Shown here one piece after another: positions 9,403 through 18,728 of a stretch of DNA of 64,000 nt. This DNA comes from Curtobacterium luteum (GTDB lineage: Bacteria > Actinomycetota > Actinomycetes > Actinomycetales > Microbacteriaceae): assembly GCF_001475545.1 (NCBI RefSeq), contig NZ_LDQC01000038.1:1-64000 (forward strand), read 5' to 3'. Below the pieces are notes generated by a model, which saw only the letters and a list, made by a program, of their open reading frames with translations, was not told the DNA's origin and did not search any database. How positions within the stretch are numbered: the stretch's first letter is position 1; each line of letters begins with the position of its first letter. The translations under genes were made by a program, and so were the position numbers.

Positions 9403-10130
9403 GCGACACCGCGAACACCACCAGCAACACCGCCAAGGAGACGACGACCGAGGCCGCGGCCACGGCCGAGCGTCCGGTCGAGACCGCCGCTGGCTCCGCG
9501 TCGAACAACCGCGACTCCGCCGACCAGCGCGGCCGTCGTGGCGGCGGGCGTGACCGCCAGCAGGGCCGCGACCGCAACAACCGCGGTGGCGACAGCCAGT
9601 TCCTCGAGCGCGTGGTGACCATCAACCGCGTCTCGAAGGTCGTCAAGGGTGGTCGTCGCTTCAGCTTCACGGCGCTCGTCGTCGTGGGTGACGGCAACGG
9701 CCTCGTGGGCGTCGGCTACGGCAAGGCCAAGGAGGTCCCGACGGCGATCTCCAAGGGCGTCGAGGAGGCGAAGAAGAACTTCTTCCGTGTCCCGCGCGTC
9801 GGCAACACCATCCCGCACCCGGTGCAGGGTGAGGCCGCTGCCGGTGTCGTGCTCCTGCGTCCGGCCGCTGCCGGTACCGGTGTCATCGCCGGTGGTCCGG
9901 TCCGCGCCGTGCTCGAGTGCGCCGGCATCCACGACGTCCTGAGCAAGTCGCTCGGCTCGTCGAACACCATCAACATCGTGCACGCGACCGTCGAGGCGCT
10001 GCAGCAGCTCGAGGAGCCCCGCGCGGTCGCAGTCCGCCGTGGCCTCGACGTCGACGCGGTCGTCCCGGCCCGTCTGCTGCGTGCCGAGGCCGCCGCAGCG
10101 CGTGCCGCGTCCGAGAAGGCAGGTGCGTGA
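9399..10130 (+). CDS. rpsE: 30S ribosomal protein S5 with long N-terminal RG-rich extension
   Basis: 243 residues against about 166 in E. coli. The extra length is N-terminal: about 35 Thr/Ala/Glu-rich residues followed by an Arg/Gly/Asn-rich stretch ([18 protein letters not shown]). The S5 core begins at [20 protein letters not shown], with the [21 protein letters not shown] motif. S5 forms the mRNA entry channel with S3 and S4 and affects decoding fidelity. It starts on a GTG overlapping rplR by 4 nt; rpmD overlaps the end by one base. Confidence 0.97.
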   Translation: MSDTANTTSNTAKETTTEAAATAERPVETAAGSASNNRDSADQRGRRGGGRDRQQGRDRNNRGGDSQFLERVVTINRVSKVVKGGRRFSFTALVVVGDGNGLVGVGYGKAKEVPTAISKGVEEAKKNFFRVPRVGNTIPHPVQGEAAAGVVLLRPAAAGTGVIAGGPVRAVLECAGIHDVLSKSLGSSNTINIVHATVEALQQLEEPRAVAVRRGLDVDAVVPARLLRAEAAAARAASEKAGA

Positions 10131-10315
10131 TGGCGACGCTGAAGATCACGCAGACGAAGTCCGTTATCAGCGAGAAGCAGTACCAGCGCGACACCCTCCG
10201 CAGCCTGGGTCTCAAGCGCATCGGCCAGACGGTCGAGCGCGAGGACAACTCCCAGAACCGCGGGTACGTCGCGACGGTCGCGCACCTTGTGAAGGTCGAG
10301 GAGGTCGACGCATGA
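10130..10315 (+). CDS. rpmD: 50S ribosomal protein L30
   Basis: 61 residues, the normal size of L30. The sequence [20 protein letters not shown] followed by [16 protein letters not shown] is the family pattern (S-x-I-G, then LGL-R). The ATG overlaps the rpsE stop by one base and the TGA overlaps the rplO ATG by 4 nt, so rpsE-rpmD-rplO are tightly coupled. Confidence 0.97.
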   Translation: MATLKITQTKSVISEKQYQRDTLRSLGLKRIGQTVEREDNSQNRGYVATVAHLVKVEEVDA

Positions 10316-10776
10316 GCGACGAGAAGAACGAGCGCGTGCAGGTCCTGAAGCTGCACCACCTCCGCCCGGCCGCCGGTGCGAAGAAGGACCGCACCCGTGT
10401 GGGTCGCGGTGAGGGCTCGAAGGGCAAGACCGCAGGCCGCGGTACCAAGGGTCAGAAGGCTCGGTACCAGGTCAAGGTCGGCTTCGAGGGTGGGCAGATG
10501 CCGCTGCACATGCGCACCCCGAAGCTCCGCGGGTTCAAGAACCCGTTCCGTGTCGAGTACCAGGTCGTGAACCTGGACAAGATCGCGGAGCTCTACCCGA
10601 ACGGTGGCGACGTCACCGTCGCGGACCTGGTCGCCAAGGGCGCGGTCCGCAAGAACGAGAAGGTCAAGGTTCTCGGTCAGGGCGACATCAACGTGAAGCT
10701 CACGGTCTCGGTCGACAAGGTCTCGGCGTCCGCCGCCGAGAAGATCGCGGCTGCTGGCGGCACCGTCTCCCAGTAA
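10312..10776 (+). CDS. rplO: 50S ribosomal protein L15
   Basis: 154 residues. Typical features are [20 protein letters not shown], the glycine/lysine-rich [20 protein letters not shown] and [15 protein letters not shown]. The protein ends [15 protein letters not shown], as in other L15 proteins. L15 enters 50S assembly late and has a long extended N-terminal tail in 23S rRNA. The ATG at 10312 was set by overlap with rpmD and by homology. A strong hairpin follows the stop. Confidence 0.97.
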   Translation: MSDEKNERVQVLKLHHLRPAAGAKKDRTRVGRGEGSKGKTAGRGTKGQKARYQVKVGFEGGQMPLHMRTPKLRGFKNPFRVEYQVVNLDKIAELYPNGGDVTVADLVAKGAVRKNEKVKVLGQGDINVKLTVSVDKVSASAAEKIAAAGGTVSQ

Positions 10777-10783
10777 CACCCGT

Positions 10784-10815
10784 CGGCGGCCCGTGCGTTT
10801 GCGCACGGGCCGCCG
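10784..10815 (+). terminator. Hairpin between rplO and secY
   Basis: A perfect 14-bp stem (CGGCGGCCCGTGCG, loop TTTG, exact complement) lies 8 nt after the rplO stop. It separates the ribosomal block from secY-adk-map, a common place for partial termination that lowers secY expression relative to ribosomal protein genes. Confidence 0.7.
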
Positions 10816-10923
10816 TTACGGTTTCCTTGACAGTGGTCGACGTCCGTCGGCCTGGTCGGCCCTGCCGGCCGACACCGGAACGGTCGCGCTCGACGGCCCC
10901 GGTCCCAGAAGTTCGGAGTCCTC

Positions 10924-12246
10924 GTGTTCAGAGCGGTCGCGCGCATCATGCGCACCCCAGACCTTCGCAAGAAGATCGGCTTCACCCTCGCGATCATCGC
11001 GCTCTTCCGCCTGGGGTCGTACATCCCCGCCCCGTTCGTCGACTACGCGTCCGTGCAGAGCTGCCTCGCCAGCGCGTCCTCGCAGCAGGGTCTCTACGAC
11101 CTGATCAACCTCTTCTCCGGCGGCGCGCTGCTGAAGCTCTCCGTCTTCGCGCTCGGCATCATGCCGTACATCACCTCGTCGATCATCGTGCAGCTCCTGC
11201 GCGTGGTCATCCCGCACTTCGACGCCCTCTACAAGGAGGGCCAGTCCGGTCAGGCCAAGCTGACGCAGTACACGCGCTACCTCACCATCGCGCTCGGTGT
11301 CCTGCAGTCCACCACCCTGATCACCGTCGCACGCTCGGGTGCCCTGTTCGGCACGAACGCGTCGGCCTCCTGCTCGTCGATCATCTCGAACGACAGCTGG
11401 TACGCCATCATGCTGATGGTCATCACCCTGACCGCCGGCACCGGCCTCATCATGTGGATGGGCGAGCTCGTCACCGAGCGCGGCATCGGCAACGGCATGT
11501 CGCTCCTGATCTTCACGTCGATCGCGGCGCAGTTCCCCTCGGCCCTCTGGGCGATCGAGCAGTCGAACGGCTTCGAGCTGTTCCTGTTCGTGATCCTCGT
11601 CGGCCTGGTCATCATGATGGCCGTCGTCTTCGTCGAGCAGTCGCAGCGGCGCATCCCGGTCCAGTACGCGAAGCGCATGGTCGGGCGTCGGACCTTCGGC
11701 GGGAACAACACCTACATCCCCATCAAGGTGAACATGGCCGGCGTCGTGCCCGTCATCTTCGCCTCGTCCCTGCTGTACCTGCCGGCCCTGGTCGCGCAGT
11801 TCAACCAGCCCTCGGACGGTTCCGCGCCGGCCGCGTGGGTGACCTGGATCCAGAACAACCTGACCTCGGGTGACAACTGGTTCTACATGGTCCTGTACTT
11901 CCTGCTCATCGTCGGGTTCACCTACTTCTACGTCGCGATCACCTTCAACCCCGAAGAGGTCGCGGACAACATGAAGAAGTACGGCGGCTTCATCCCGGGC
12001 ATCCGCGCCGGACGCCCCACCGCCGAGTACCTCGACTACGTCCTGACCCGGGTGACGTTGCCCGGTTCGCTCTACCTCGGTCTGATCGCACTCATCCCGC
12101 TGGGCGCCCTGGCGTTCTTCGGTGCGAACCAGAACTTCCCGTTCGGTGGCGCCAGCATCCTGATCATCGTGGGTGTCGGCCTCGAGACGGTGAAGCAGAT
12201 CGACTCCCAGCTCCAGCAACGTCACTACGAAGGGCTTCTCCGTTGA
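10924..12246 (+). CDS. secY: Preprotein translocase subunit SecY
   Basis: 440 residues with ten hydrophobic segments, as in SecY. It starts on GTG as [20 protein letters not shown] followed by the first membrane helix. It carries the plug-side region after helix 1 and the cytoplasmic loop [11 protein letters not shown] (about residue 240), which binds SecA and ribosomes; the C-terminus is [16 protein letters not shown]. SecY with SecE and SecG forms the protein-conducting channel. A 147-nt gap with a hairpin precedes it and the adk TTG overlaps its stop by 4 nt. Confidence 0.98.
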   Translation: MFRAVARIMRTPDLRKKIGFTLAIIALFRLGSYIPAPFVDYASVQSCLASASSQQGLYDLINLFSGGALLKLSVFALGIMPYITSSIIVQLLRVVIPHFDALYKEGQSGQAKLTQYTRYLTIALGVLQSTTLITVARSGALFGTNASASCSSIISNDSWYAIMLMVITLTAGTGLIMWMGELVTERGIGNGMSLLIFTSIAAQFPSALWAIEQSNGFELFLFVILVGLVIMMAVVFVEQSQRRIPVQYAKRMVGRRTFGGNNTYIPIKVNMAGVVPVIFASSLLYLPALVAQFNQPSDGSAPAAWVTWIQNNLTSGDNWFYMVLYFLLIVGFTYFYVAITFNPEEVADNMKKYGGFIPGIRAGRPTAEYLDYVLTRVTLPGSLYLGLIALIPLGALAFFGANQNFPFGGASILIIVGVGLETVKQIDSQLQQRHYEGLLR

Positions 12247-12833
12247 GCGCACGTCTCATCATCGTCGGACCTCCCGGAGCCGGGAAGGGCACGCAGGCCG
12301 GCCGCATCGCCGAGGCCTTCGGCGTCCCGGCGATCTCGACGGGCGACATCTTCCGCAAGAACGTGGCCGAGGGCACCCCGCTCGGCATCGAGGCGAAGAA
12401 GCTGATGGACGCCGGCGAGTACGTGCCGGACCAGCTGACGAACGAACTCGTGAAGTCGCGGCTCGCCGAGCCGGACGCCGAGCACGGGTTCCTGCTCGAC
12501 GGATACCCACGCACGCTGAACCAGGTCGCGTACCTCGACACCATGCTGACCGAGCAGGGCACCCAGCTCGACGCCGTCGTGCAGCTCGTCGCGGACCAGG
12601 ACGAACTCGTCGGTCGCCTCCTCAAGCGCGCCGAGGACCAGGGTCGCAGCGACGACAACGAGGAGACGATCCGTCGTCGGCAGGAGGTCTACCTCGAGCA
12701 GACCGCTCCGATCGTCGGCGCCTACGCCGACCGCGGTCTCGTGCTCGACGTCGACGGACTCGGTGGCATCGACGAGGTCGGCGACCGCATCCAGTCGGCG
12801 CTCGTCTCGCGCGGTCTGACCGCGGGCGTCTGA
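12243..12833 (+). CDS. adk: Adenylate kinase
   Basis: 196 residues from a TTG start that overlaps secY. The P-loop [10 protein letters not shown] is near residue 9, the AMP-binding segment reads [11 protein letters not shown], and [10 protein letters not shown] is the conserved NMP/CORE motif. The LID region is short ([18 protein letters not shown]), so this is the short-LID form that lacks the zinc-binding Cys cluster and is common in actinobacteria. It converts ATP and AMP to two ADP. The gene lies in the usual secY-adk-map order. Confidence 0.96.
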   Translation: MSARLIIVGPPGAGKGTQAGRIAEAFGVPAISTGDIFRKNVAEGTPLGIEAKKLMDAGEYVPDQLTNELVKSRLAEPDAEHGFLLDGYPRTLNQVAYLDTMLTEQGTQLDAVVQLVADQDELVGRLLKRAEDQGRSDDNEETIRRRQEVYLEQTAPIVGAYADRGLVLDVDGLGGIDEVGDRIQSALVSRGLTAGV

Positions 12834-12840
12834 CCCCGAC

Positions 12841-13674
12841 GTGGTCCGCTTCCGCAAGCCCTCGATCTACAAGACGCCCGAGGAGCTCCGTGCCATGGTG
12901 CGTCCGGGGCTCCTCACGGCCCAGGCGCTCGACGCGGTGCGTACCGCGATCCGGCCCGGCGTCACGACCGGTGAACTCGACGCGATCGCCGAGCGGACCA
13001 TCCGCGACGGCGGTGGCGTGCCGAACTTCCAGCTGGTCCCGGGCTACCGGCACACCCTGTGCGTCTCGGTGAACGACGAGGTCGTCCACGGCATCCCGGG
13101 CGACCGGGTCGTGCAGGCGGGCGACATCGTGTCGGTGGACGCGGGCGCCGAGGTCGACGGGTGGAACGGTGACAGCGCCTTCACGATCGTCGTCGCCGGC
13201 GGCGACGCTGCGGTCGCCGAGGCGCGGCGGAAGCTCTGCGACACGACCGAGCGGTCGCTCTGGCACGGCATCGCCGCCCTCGCGTCCGCGAAGCACCTGA
13301 ACGAGGTCGGTGCGGCGGTCGAGGACGCCATCGAGGAGACCGGCGCCTGGGGCATCGTCGAGGACTACACGGGCCACGGCATCGGACGGTCCATGCACGA
13401 GGACCCGCCGGTCTTCAACTACCGCGTGCGCGGCGGCGGTCCGGTGGTGAAGCCCGGTCTGGTCGTCGCCGTCGAGCCGATGGTGACCGCCGGGACGATC
13501 GACAGCTCGACCGACGACGACGACTGGACGGTCCGGACGCTGGACGGCTCCGACGCCGCGCACTGGGAGCACACCGTCGCGGTGCACGCCGACGGCATCT
13601 GGGTCACGACGGCGGCCGACGGCGGCGCTGCGGGCCTGGCCCCGCTGGGCGTGACGCCGGTCCCGATCCCGTAG
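12841..13674 (+). CDS. map: Methionine aminopeptidase, type I
   Basis: 277 residues from a GTG start 7 nt after adk. It removes the initiator Met from nascent proteins. The metal ligands are visible: VDAGAEVDGWNGDSAFT supplies the first two Asp, GHGIGRSMHEDP the His, and EPMVT and EHTVAVH the two Glu. The substrate His is in NDEVVHGIPGDR. No SH3-like or zinc-finger N-terminal extension is present (type Ia architecture). The last 20 residues, rich in Ala, Gly and Pro, are variable. Confidence 0.96.
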   Translation: MVRFRKPSIYKTPEELRAMVRPGLLTAQALDAVRTAIRPGVTTGELDAIAERTIRDGGGVPNFQLVPGYRHTLCVSVNDEVVHGIPGDRVVQAGDIVSVDAGAEVDGWNGDSAFTIVVAGGDAAVAEARRKLCDTTERSLWHGIAALASAKHLNEVGAAVEDAIEETGAWGIVEDYTGHGIGRSMHEDPPVFNYRVRGGGPVVKPGLVVAVEPMVTAGTIDSSTDDDDWTVRTLDGSDAAHWEHTVAVHADGIWVTTAADGGAAGLAPLGVTPVPIP

Positions 13675-13751
13675 GGCGGGCCTCCCGGCGGGTCGGTCCG
13701 TCCGGTCGCACCGCGGCTCAGGCGGCACCGGCCGCCACCGGGTCGCGTCCC

Positions 13752-13770
13752 GACCGGCCTGGAGGCGCGG
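13752..13770. repeat. Dispersed intergenic element, single arm, between convergent genes
   Basis: GACCGGCCTGGAGGCGCGG lies between map (plus) and the LCP gene (minus). It is the best conserved form of the recurring CCTGGAGGCGCGG core, here without its inverted partner. The 116-nt convergent gap holds nothing else I recognise. Confidence 0.55.
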
Positions 13771-13790
13771 TTCGCCCCCGGCGCGCCGGC

Positions 13791-15110
13791 TCAGTTGCCG
13801 ACGGAGCAGGTCTGCTCGCTCGCGCTCTGTCCCGTGATCGAGGACGGCAGCGGGGTCGCGCTGGTCGCGGGCGTCGCAGCGGTCGCCGGCGCGCTCGACG
13901 TCCCCGAGGCGGATCCGGAGGCGGACGTCCCGGACGAGGACGACCCCGACGAGGACGAGGCCGAGGACGAGGCCGATGACGAGGAGCCGGCGGCTCCGGC
14001 CGCGGGGGAGGACCCGGCCGACGCCGAATCCTTCGACTCCTCGGACGCCCGCCCGGTCGTGGAGTCGGACAGCGACGTCCTCTGGTCGGTCTGCAGCGCG
14101 ACGTTGAGGGTGTGCGCCGCCTCCTGCGAGACGATCACCCGGGCGTTGTCCGCCGGGTCGTCGACGACCGGGTACTGCACGAAGAGCATGTTCGCCGTGC
14201 TCATGCCGCGCAGCGTGGTCGCGAGTCCGACGAGGCTCTTCGCCTGCGCGAGCCCGTCCGAGAGGGTCATGTTGTGCAGCGCCGCGGACGCGAGGCGGTA
14301 CAGCGTCACCGGGTCGGACAACGTGTCGCCCGAGGTGATCTTGCGGAGGAGCGCGGAGAGGAACACCTGCTGCGAACTGATCCGTGCGAGGTCGCTGCCG
14401 TCGCCGACGCCGTGCCGGGTGCGGAGGAACGCGAGCGCGTCCGAGCCCTGCAGCGTGTGCTCCCCGGCGGTGAGGTGGAGCCCCGTGTAGGTGTCGTTGA
14501 TCGGCTGGGCCACGCAGACGTCGACGCCGCCGAGCGCGTTCGACATCGAGATCACGCCGTTGAACGTGATGAGCCCGGCGTAGGGGATCTGCAGCCCGGT
14601 GAGGTTCTCGACGGTGTCCACGACGCACGAGACGCCGCCGTTGCCGAGCGCCGTGTTGAACTGCGCGGAGGTCGATGCCGGGTACGTGGTCCCGGTGGCG
14701 GGGTTGCTGCACGCCGGGATCGGCACCATGAGGTCGCGCGGGAAGCTCACGGCGGTGAGCTGCTGGTGGTCCTGCGAGATGTGCACGAGGATCGTGACGT
14801 CGTTCCGGGCGCCCTGGACGTCCTCGTCCGAGTCGAACTGGCCGATCCGGGTGTCGCTGCCGATGAGCAGGATGTTCGCGCCGCCCTTCATCGCGGTGAT
14901 GTCCGCGGTGGAGGCGACCTGCTGGTCGTCCTTGCTCAGGGCGACGGTCTTCGGGGCCGCGGCGAGCGTGCCGCCGGCGATCGCGGCGACGCTCGTCCCG
15001 CTCACCAGCACGACCGCGAGGACGGACGCGACGATCCCGAGGGCCGACGCCCACGCTCGGTGACGGGGCAGGCGTCCGTGGCGGGCCAGGGGGCCGCGGG
15101 TCTTCGGCAC
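13791..15110 (-). CDS. LCP (LytR-CpsA-Psr) family cell-wall polymer ligase
   Basis: 439 residues. A cytoplasmic Arg-rich N-terminus and one membrane helix (about residues 20-48) are followed by the extracellular LCP domain: [10 protein letters not shown], then [22 protein letters not shown] and the C-terminal [19 protein letters not shown], which hold the conserved Asp and Arg residues that bind polyprenyl-phosphate. LCP enzymes attach teichoic-acid-like or other glycopolymers to peptidoglycan. The last 80 residues are Ser/Ala/Gly-rich and ends in a lone Cys. The GTG at 15110 is chosen because GGAGAG lies just upstream; a longer ATG form at 15158 is possible. It is transcribed against the ribosomal genes and is divergent from infA. 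Confidence 0.88.
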   Translation of the reverse strand: MPKTRGPLARHGRLPRHRAWASALGIVASVLAVVLVSGTSVAAIAGGTLAAAPKTVALSKDDQQVASTADITAMKGGANILLIGSDTRIGQFDSDEDVQGARNDVTILVHISQDHQQLTAVSFPRDLMVPIPACSNPATGTTYPASTSAQFNTALGNGGVSCVVDTVENLTGLQIPYAGLITFNGVISMSNALGGVDVCVAQPINDTYTGLHLTAGEHTLQGSDALAFLRTRHGVGDGSDLARISSQQVFLSALLRKITSGDTLSDPVTLYRLASAALHNMTLSDGLAQAKSLVGLATTLRGMSTANMLFVQYPVVDDPADNARVIVSQEAAHTLNVALQTDQRTSLSDSTTGRASEESKDSASAGSSPAAGAAGSSSSASSSASSSSGSSSSGTSASGSASGTSSAPATAATPATSATPLPSSITGQSASEQTCSVGN

Positions 15111-15250
15111 GGTTCTCTCCGTTCGGTGGGCTGCCGTGACACGGTACGGTCGGTGCACTCGAGACGGCCCAGAACGGGCCAGGCAACCACTGTGGAACGT
15201 TCAGGCTCGGACCGGGAAGCCCCAGGTCGAGGGGCCGGGGCCGCCCGCAC

Positions 15251-15279
15251 TTGGCAATCCGGCGTCTGGCCAGTAGGAT
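15251..15279 (+). promoter_or_regulatory. Promoter of infA operon
   Basis: TTGGCA (15251-15256), a 17-nt spacer and TAGGAT (15274-15279) form a good vegetative promoter. Transcription would start near 15286, about 90 nt before the infA ATG. It gives the infA-rpmJ-rpsM-rpsK group its own promoter, as expected because the LCP gene interrupts the superoperon. Confidence 0.65.
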
Positions 15280-15374
15280 CGATCCTTGGTGTGTCATGCC
15301 CTCCGGGCGTGGCGCCCGACCCGCAGACCGGCTCGGGGATCACACCGGTAATCCAACCAAGCGACAGTGAGGCT

Positions 15375-15596
15375 ATGGCCAAGAAAGACGGCGTCATCGA
15401 GATCGAGGGCTCGGTGCTCGAAGCTCTGCCCAACGCGATGTTCCGCGTTGAGCTGACCAACGGACACAAGGTCCTCGCGCACATCTCCGGGAAGATGCGC
15501 CAGCACTACATCCGCATCCTCCCCGAGGACCGCGTGATCGTGGAGCTGAGCCCGTACGACCTGACCCGCGGCCGGATCGTCTACCGCTACAAGTGA
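15375..15596 (+). CDS. infA: Translation initiation factor IF-1
   Basis: 73 residues, the canonical size. It starts [20 protein letters not shown] and ends [12 protein letters not shown], an almost invariant OB-fold protein. IF-1 blocks the A site of the 30S subunit during initiation. The ATG at 15375 follows GTGAGG; longer upstream readings are artefacts. It heads the second ribosomal transcription unit. Confidence 0.98.
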   Translation: MAKKDGVIEIEGSVLEALPNAMFRVELTNGHKVLAHISGKMRQHYIRILPEDRVIVELSPYDLTRGRIVYRYK

Positions 15597-15666
15597 TCCG
15601 CGAGCTGGAAAGGAACGGCCCGGCGAACCCGCCGAGCACGAAGCCAGCGAGCAACAGGAAGCAACC

Positions 15667-15783
15667 ATGAAGGTCAACCCCAGCGTCAAGCCCATCTGCG
15701 AGCACTGCCGAGTGATCCGCCGGAAGGGCCGCGTCATGGTGATCTGCAAGAGCAACCCGCGCCACAAGCAGCGCCAGGGCTGA
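15667..15783 (+). CDS. rpmJ: 50S ribosomal protein L36 (zinc-binding form)
   Basis: 38 residues starting [19 protein letters not shown] and ending NPRHKQRQG. Cys11 and Cys14 with the later Cys and His (VICKSNPRH) form the zinc ribbon, so this is the C+ type used when zinc is plentiful. L36 is the smallest 50S protein and sits in 23S rRNA near L16. AGGAAG precedes the ATG. Confidence 0.97.
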   Translation: MKVNPSVKPICEHCRVIRRKGRVMVICKSNPRHKQRQG

Positions 15784-15922
15784 GCTCCCAGCAGGACCCA
15801 CAACTCAACACCGAACACGCAGTACCAGAACCCGCGGCTCCGGCAGCGGGGGACACCTCGGGGCGGAGGCCCGGGCACCGGTACTGCGCCACACCTCCAC
15901 CAACCACAGGAGCAGCCAGCAC
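15784..15922 (+). other. Structured gap between rpmJ and rpsM
   Basis: No gene was seen. CGCAGTACC (15818-15826) pairs exactly with GGTACTGCG (15880-15888) and encloses a GC-rich internal region that can fold further. This would place an RNA structure 34 nt before the rpsM start, as expected for a leader element, though I recognise no named family. Confidence 0.35.
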
Positions 15923-16297
15923 ATGGCACGTCTAGCAGGCGTCGACATCCCGCGCGAGAAGCGCGTGGAGATCGCACTCACGTACATCTACGGCGTCGGC
16001 CGTACCCGGTCCGTCCAGGCTCTCGCCGAGACCGGCATCTCCGGCGACATCCGCGTCAAGGACCTCACCGACGACCAGCTCGTCGCCCTCCGCGACTACA
16101 TCGAGGGCAACTTCAAGGTGGAGGGTGACCTCCGCCGCGAGGTCGCCGCCGACATCCGCCGCAAGGTCGAGATCGGTAGCTACGAGGGTCTCCGCCACCG
16201 TCGTGGTCTCCCGGTGCGCGGTCAGCGCACCAAGACCAACGCGCGTACCCGCAAGGGACCGAAGCGCACCGTGGCAGGCAAGAAGAAGGCCCGATAG
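15923..16297 (+). CDS. rpsM: 30S ribosomal protein S13
   Basis: 124 residues. It begins [20 protein letters not shown] and ends with the basic tail [13 protein letters not shown]; the helix-hairpin segment [18 protein letters not shown] and [19 protein letters not shown] are diagnostic. S13 contacts the P-site tRNA and forms bridges with the 50S subunit. AGGAG lies upstream of the ATG; rpsK follows 9 nt later. Confidence 0.98.
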   Translation: MARLAGVDIPREKRVEIALTYIYGVGRTRSVQALAETGISGDIRVKDLTDDQLVALRDYIEGNFKVEGDLRREVAADIRRKVEIGSYEGLRHRRGLPVRGQRTKTNARTRKGPKRTVAGKKKAR

Positions 16298-16306
16298 GAG
16301 ATCATC

Positions 16307-16705
16307 ATGGCTACCCCCAAGACTGCCGCGCGCAAGCCGCGTCGCAAGGAGAAGAAGAACGTCGCCGTGGGCCAGGCCCACATCAAGAGCACGTTCAACA
16401 ACACGATCGTCAGCATCACCGACCCGTCGGGTGCCGTCCTCAGCTGGGCGTCCTCGGGTGCCGTCGGCTTCAAGGGTTCGCGCAAGTCGACGCCGTTCGC
16501 GGCGCAGCTCGCCGCCGAGTCCGCTGCGCGTCAGGCGCAGGAGCACGGCGTCAAGAAGGTCGACGTCTTCGTGAAGGGTCCGGGTTCGGGCCGCGAGACC
16601 GCGATCCGCTCCCTCCAGGCCGCCGGCCTCGAGGTCGGTTCGATCAACGACGTCACGCCGCAGGCGCACAACGGGTGCCGCCCGCCGAAGCGTCGCCGCG
16701 TCTGA
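16307..16705 (+). CDS. rpsK: 30S ribosomal protein S11
   Basis: 132 residues. The core begins at [20 protein letters not shown] and ends with [15 protein letters not shown], both near invariant in S11. The first 20 residues are Lys/Arg-rich. S11 forms part of the platform and the mRNA exit site. AGGAG precedes the ATG. In most bacteria rpsD (S4) stands between rpsK and rpoA; here it is absent and a 205-nt gap with a hairpin follows. Confidence 0.98.
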   Translation: MATPKTAARKPRRKEKKNVAVGQAHIKSTFNNTIVSITDPSGAVLSWASSGAVGFKGSRKSTPFAAQLAAESAARQAQEHGVKKVDVFVKGPGSGRETAIRSLQAAGLEVGSINDVTPQAHNGCRPPKRRRV

Positions 16706-16726
16706 CGCGAGGAGCAACCGGCCGTT

Positions 16727-16758
16727 CCCCGCTCGTTCCCTGACCGGGACGAGCGGGG
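16727..16758 (+). terminator. Hairpin between rpsK and rpoA
   Basis: CCCCGCTCGTTCCC (16727-16740), loop TGACC and GGGACGAGCGGGG form a 13-bp stem with one bulged T, about 20 nt after the rpsK stop. Probably a partial terminator or attenuator. The following 150 nt contain an AT-rich spot (GTCATATAG near 16874) that could be a -10 for rpoA, but no clear -35 was found. Confidence 0.55.
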
Positions 16759-16910
16759 CCGGCCATTCCTGGTCGTTCGATCGCGCACGACGAGCCGTTC
16801 GTGGCCGTCGGTGCGCGTGATCACAACTCAACAGACCCGTCGGGGCCCGGTCGGCCCCGTCGTACCGCCGAGTGTCATATAGCGGACACTCCGCCGAAAG
16901 GAATCCCACA

Positions 16911-17906
16911 GTGCTCATTGCACAGCGCCCCACCCTGACCGAGGAGTCGATCTCCGAGCACCGCTCGCGCTTCGTCATCGAGCCGCTCGAGCCGGGCTTC
17001 GGTTACACCCTCGGCAACTCGCTGCGCCGCACGCTCCTCTCCTCGATCCCCGGCGCGGCCGTCACCAGCATCCGCATCGACGGCGTCCTCCACGAGTTCA
17101 GCACCGTGCCCGGTGTCAAGGAAGACGTCACCGAGATCATCCTCAACATCAAGAGCCTCGTCGTCTCCAGCGAGCACGACGAGCCGATCACCGCGTACCT
17201 GCGCAAGCAGGGTGCCGGTCAGGTCACCGCGGCGGACATCTCCGCCCCGGCCGGCGTCGAGATCCACAACCCGGACCTCGTCATCGCGACCCTGAACGAC
17301 ACCGCGCGGTTCGAGCTCGAGCTCACGATCGAGCGTGGCCGCGGCTACGTGTCGGCGACGCAGAACCGCTCGGAGTTCTCCGAGGCCGGTCAGATCCCGA
17401 TCGACTCGATCTACTCGCCGGTCCTCAAGGTCACCTACCGCGTCGAGGCGACGCGTGCCGGTGAGCGCACGGACTTCGACCGTCTGGTCGTCGACGTCGA
17501 GACGAAGCCGGCGATCTCGCCGCGCGACGCCATCGCCTCGGCCGGCCGCACGCTGGTCGAGCTGTTCGGTCTCGCCCGCGAGCTGAACACGGCGGCCGAG
17601 GGCATCGAGATCGGCCCCGCGCCGGTCGACGCGGTGCTCTCGAACGAGCTGCAGACCCCCATCGAGGACCTCGACCTGTCGGTCCGCAGCTACAACTGCC
17701 TCAAGCGGGAGGGCATCAACACGGTGTCCGAGCTCGTCGCCCTCTCGGAGACGCAGCTCATGAACATCCGCAACTTCGGTCAGAAGTCGGTGGACGAGGT
17801 CAAGGACAAGCTCACCGAGCTCGGCCTGTCCCTCAAGGACACCGTCCCCGGATTCGACGGCGCCCACTTCTACAGCGGGTACGACGAGGACGAGTCCAAC
17901 AACTGA
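16911..17906 (+). CDS. rpoA: RNA polymerase alpha subunit
   Basis: 331 residues. The N-terminal dimerisation domain starts [20 protein letters not shown] and includes [21 protein letters not shown] linker near residue 240 leads to the C-terminal domain with [20 protein letters not shown] and [14 protein letters not shown], the helix-hairpin-helix that binds UP elements and activators. The C-terminal tail is acidic. The GTG at 16911 behind AAAGGA was chosen; a 13-codon ATG extension lacks homology. rplQ follows after 63 nt. Confidence 0.98.
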   Translation: MLIAQRPTLTEESISEHRSRFVIEPLEPGFGYTLGNSLRRTLLSSIPGAAVTSIRIDGVLHEFSTVPGVKEDVTEIILNIKSLVVSSEHDEPITAYLRKQGAGQVTAADISAPAGVEIHNPDLVIATLNDTARFELELTIERGRGYVSATQNRSEFSEAGQIPIDSIYSPVLKVTYRVEATRAGERTDFDRLVVDVETKPAISPRDAIASAGRTLVELFGLARELNTAAEGIEIGPAPVDAVLSNELQTPIEDLDLSVRSYNCLKREGINTVSELVALSETQLMNIRNFGQKSVDEVKDKLTELGLSLKDTVPGFDGAHFYSGYDEDESNN

Positions 17907-17969
17907 CCTCGCGCGCGAGCGCACGCGTGCTGAGTCAGCGCGCACCACATTCACCACTGGAGAACTGAC

Positions 17970-18542
17970 ATGCCGAAGCCCACCAAGGGCCCCCGCCTCG
18001 GTGGCGGTCCCGCCCACGAGCGCCTGCTCCTGAGCAACCTCGCCAACGCCCTCTTCACGCACGGCCGCATCACCACGACCGAGACGAAGGCCAAGCGCCT
18101 CCGCCCGGTCGCCGAGCGGCTCATCACGTTCGCGAAGCGCGGCGACCTGCACGCCCGTCGTCGCGTGATCAGCATCCTGCGCGACAAGTCCGTCGTGCAC
18201 ACGCTGTTCACCGAGATCGCCCCGCAGGTCGAGGACCGTCAGGGCGGCTACACCCGCATCACGAAGCTCGGCTTCCGCAAGGGCGACAACGCTCCCCTCG
18301 CGTCGATCGAGCTCGTCCTCGAGCCGGTGTCGGGCAAGCCCGCCCCGGTCAAGCGCGACGCTGCTCCGGCTGCCGCCGCTGCCCCGGTCGAGGAGACCCC
18401 GGCCGAGGACACCACCGAGGAGGCTCCGGTCGACGCGACCGAGACCACCGAGGAGTCCGCGCCGGTCGAGGCCGAGACCGAGACCGACGCTGCCGCCGAG
18501 GTCGAGGACGACGCCGCCGCCAAGGCCGACGACGCCAAGTAG
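17970..18542 (+). CDS. rplQ: 50S ribosomal protein L17 with acidic tail
   Basis: 190 residues against about 120-130 in most bacteria. The core is normal ([20 protein letters not shown], then [17 protein letters not shown] and [18 protein letters not shown]). From about residue 125 the chain is a disordered Ala/Glu/Thr/Pro-rich tail (for example [17 protein letters not shown]) ending [10 protein letters not shown]17 lies at the exit side of the 50S subunit. GGAG precedes the ATG. A strong terminator ends the superoperon after this gene. Confidence 0.97.
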   Translation: MPKPTKGPRLGGGPAHERLLLSNLANALFTHGRITTTETKAKRLRPVAERLITFAKRGDLHARRRVISILRDKSVVHTLFTEIAPQVEDRQGGYTRITKLGFRKGDNAPLASIELVLEPVSGKPAPVKRDAAPAAAAAPVEETPAEDTTEEAPVDATETTEESAPVEAETETDAAAEVEDDAAAKADDAK

Positions 18543-18557
18543 TCATCTGCGCCACAT

Positions 18558-18597
18558 CGAGGAAGCCCCCGCGACGCACGTCGCGGGGGCTTCCTCG
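18558..18597 (+). terminator. Terminator of the ribosomal superoperon
   Basis: A perfect 17-bp stem (CGAGGAAGCCCCCGCGA, loop CGCACG, exact complement) begins 15 nt after the rplQ stop. It is the strongest hairpin in this part of the window and a natural end for the alpha operon. Confidence 0.85.
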
Positions 18598-18619
18598 CGT
18601 TGCAGGGTGACCGACAGGC

Positions 18620-18661
18620 GGCCTGGAGGCGCAGTGCGGGCCCGCCCCGCGCCTCCAGTCC
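18620..18661. repeat. Dispersed intergenic element, inverted pair
   Basis: GGCCTGGAGGCGCAGTGCGG and CCCCGCGCCTCCAGTCC face each other across a short GC-rich loop, forming a hairpin of about 18 imperfect bp. It is one of three paired copies in the window (others at 30431 and 59987). It lies just after the rplQ terminator and before the FUSC gene. Confidence 0.6.
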
Positions 18662-18728
18662 GTCGCGTGGCGGTGCGGCGCGCGGGTGGCACGCCTCACA
18701 GGCCGCCGTGCGTAACCTGACCGGCCGT

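Noticed and set aside
12622-15297. 891-codon open frame on the minus strand spanning the LCP gene, map and the end of adk
   Set aside because: It is in a different frame from the LCP gene and gives an Arg/Pro/Asp-rich translation; map and the LCP protein explain the region.
18600-18728. Longer start for the FUSC protein
   Set aside because: The extra 43 codons run through the dispersed repeat hairpin and show no homology to the family.
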